Source: Clostridia bacterium
GTDB lineage: Bacteria; Bacillota; Clostridia; Lachnospirales; WQUN01
Direction: 5' to 3'
DNA length: 5,879 nucleotides
Assembly: GCA_025997155.1 (NCBI GenBank)
Contig: BNUF01000156.1
Coordinates: forward strand, 1 to 5,879
Position 1 is the first letter of the stretch. Every line of letters starts with the position of its first letter. The translations under genes were made by a program, and so were the position numbers. Positions 5,063 through 5,879 of the stretch are shown here, one piece after another. Under the pieces are notes generated by a model. It was not told the origin of the DNA. It made no database searches and worked only from the letters and a program-made list of their open reading frames with translations.

Positions 5063-5722
5063 ATGTATGAAATTTTTCCAATCTCGAAAAAAGACCTTGA
5101 CAAAACAATCCGAAAGGGTTATATCCTTGCGTACAGCGCGACGGCGGCGTACCGCTATATGTACGAATTTTCGGATTTGACATTTTCGGAACTTGCGGAA
5201 ACTTACAATTTCGCCGCGCTTACGAACTACCCCGCCACAAGCAAAGTTTTTGTCGTATATGATAACTTCTACTACTACTGGAACGGCGGGTGGTATCGCG
5301 GGAATTTCGGCAACAACATAAACGCCGTTTTGCAAACCGCTCCGACTGATTACTACTTCACAAGCATTGGAAACGGTGGACAGCTCGGAAGTCTTATCGT
5401 TATCGGCGACGAGGTTTTTGTGTACTATGATTATTATATGACAAACGCGTTCAGCAATCAACCCCGCGTTACCGTCTGGGACATAAAAAACAACGTTTTC
5501 AAAGCTTCCCTCTCCTCCGTGAACAAAGGGAATTCGACAAGCTACTGCCAACAGATAATCTACGGACTGACTAACCGAAAGTCGCCGCTGCTATCAAGCC
5601 AGCAGTACGGCAGATATTACAGCAAAAACGCACTCACGCATTTCAAGATTCCCGAGAACGGTTATGAAAGAGAAAACGGACAGGGCGTTTCGCTGTCCTA
5701 TACTCTTGAACTGTTTTTTTAG
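5063..5722 (+). CDS. Tyrosine-rich protein, possibly a phage tail or appendage component; 5' end uncertain
   Basis: About 219 residues from the ATG at 5063. The frame is open back to 5015, with an in-frame TTG at 5054. No ribosome site suits any of these starts, so the gene may have lost its true 5' end at a junction. The protein is unusually rich in tyrosine (about 26) with clusters such as YDNFYYYWNGGWYRGN and VYYDYY. It is also rich in N, G, S and aromatics, with no signal peptide or membrane segment. The 'YYYWNGGWYRGN' style segment recalls the short beta-hairpin repeats of phage tail, fibre or neck appendages, but I do not recognise a family. It is followed by a coupled gene of similar character. 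Function is unknown; a virion structural role is a guess from composition and gene packing. Confidence 0.55.
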   Translation: MYEIFPISKKDLDKTIRKGYILAYSATAAYRYMYEFSDLTFSELAETYNFAALTNYPATSKVFVVYDNFYYYWNGGWYRGNFGNNINAVLQTAPTDYYFTSIGNGGQLGSLIVIGDEVFVYYDYYMTNAFSNQPRVTVWDIKNNVFKASLSSVNKGNSTSYCQQIIYGLTNRKSPLLSSQQYGRYYSKNALTHFKIPENGYERENGQGVSLSYTLELFF

Positions 5723-5731
5723 GATATCGTT

Positions 5732-5879
5732 ATGGCGGATATTTATCTTGCTCCTGTAAGCAATATTTATCTCAATGTCGGCGGGGCCGCAAAAGAAGTC
5801 GGAGCGTACATCGGAGCGAACGGACAGACATTCCCCGTGTACAGAGCTTATGTAGTTTCGGATTATGAATCAAGAGTGG
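5732..5879 (+). CDS. Unknown protein, phage-structural-like, N-terminal part (runs off window)
   Basis: An open frame of 49 codons starts at the ATG at 5732 and continues past the right edge. The product begins MADIYLAPVSNIYLNVGG. AGGA (5721-5724) overlaps the TAG stop of the upstream gene and lies 7 bases before the ATG, so the two are translationally coupled, as is common in phage structural operons. The visible part is rich in V, A, G and Y with a beta-strand look and no signal peptide. No domain can be named from this fragment. Confidence 0.65.
   Translation, partial: MADIYLAPVSNIYLNVGGAAKEVGAYIGANGQTFPVYRAYVVSDYESRV

Noticed and set aside
5006..5551. Minus-strand open frame (181 residues) opposite the tyrosine-rich gene
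   Set aside because: It overlaps the PIN operon promoter and is antisense to a longer frame with a coupled downstream gene. Its V/R/C-rich composition looks like a reverse shadow.
1..5879. CRISPR arrays, tRNA or rRNA genes, riboswitches
   Set aside because: No regularly spaced direct repeats, cloverleaf-like T-loop or acceptor patterns, rRNA segments or recognisable riboswitch cores were seen on reading either strand.

Overview
The window reads as a mobilizable or integrative element from a low-to-mid GC Gram-positive-style bacterium. The strong AGGAG ribosome sites, consensus TTGACT-17-TATAAT promoters, a DUF4368-type large serine recombinase, DUF3847 and a MobA/MobL (MobQ) relaxase all point to Bacillota, probably a gut Clostridia- or Negativicutes-like host. 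This is inferred from gene families and signals; no taxonomic marker gene is present.

Layout. Positions 1-112 are the 5' end of an IS630-type insertion sequence, with its transposase on the minus strand running off the window. It abuts a TA dinucleotide, after which an open frame (from about 113 to 1297) encodes only the C-terminal part of a large serine recombinase. The catalytic domain is missing, so the recombinase is probably broken by the IS. A strong hairpin follows, then a small DUF3847-like gene (1377-1691). Next is a compact run of hairpins at 1716-1805 containing a very good candidate MobQ origin of transfer (oriT) on the minus strand. A DUF1905 gene (1835-2119, minus) with its own promoter lies between this oriT and the MobA/MobL relaxase gene (2240-3619, plus), which carries Tyr25 and an HxH metal motif. 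A terminator hairpin separates the relaxase from a converging minus-strand operon (promoter 5019-5047): PIN-domain toxin-like gene, small antitoxin-like gene and peptidase E (S51) gene, tightly overlapped or coupled.

The right end (about 5063-5879) differs in character: a tyrosine-rich protein without a visible ribosome site and a translationally coupled, cut-off downstream gene. Both look like phage structural (tail or appendage) genes of unknown family. The edge of the mobile element may lie around 5025-5063.

How the parts work together: the relaxase would nick the oriT at about 1717/1718 and move the element in trans on another element's conjugation machinery. The DUF3847 protein may assist. 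The recombinase would have integrated and excised the element, but in this copy it looks disabled. The PIN/antitoxin pair could stabilise the element, and the DUF1905 and peptidase E genes look like cargo.
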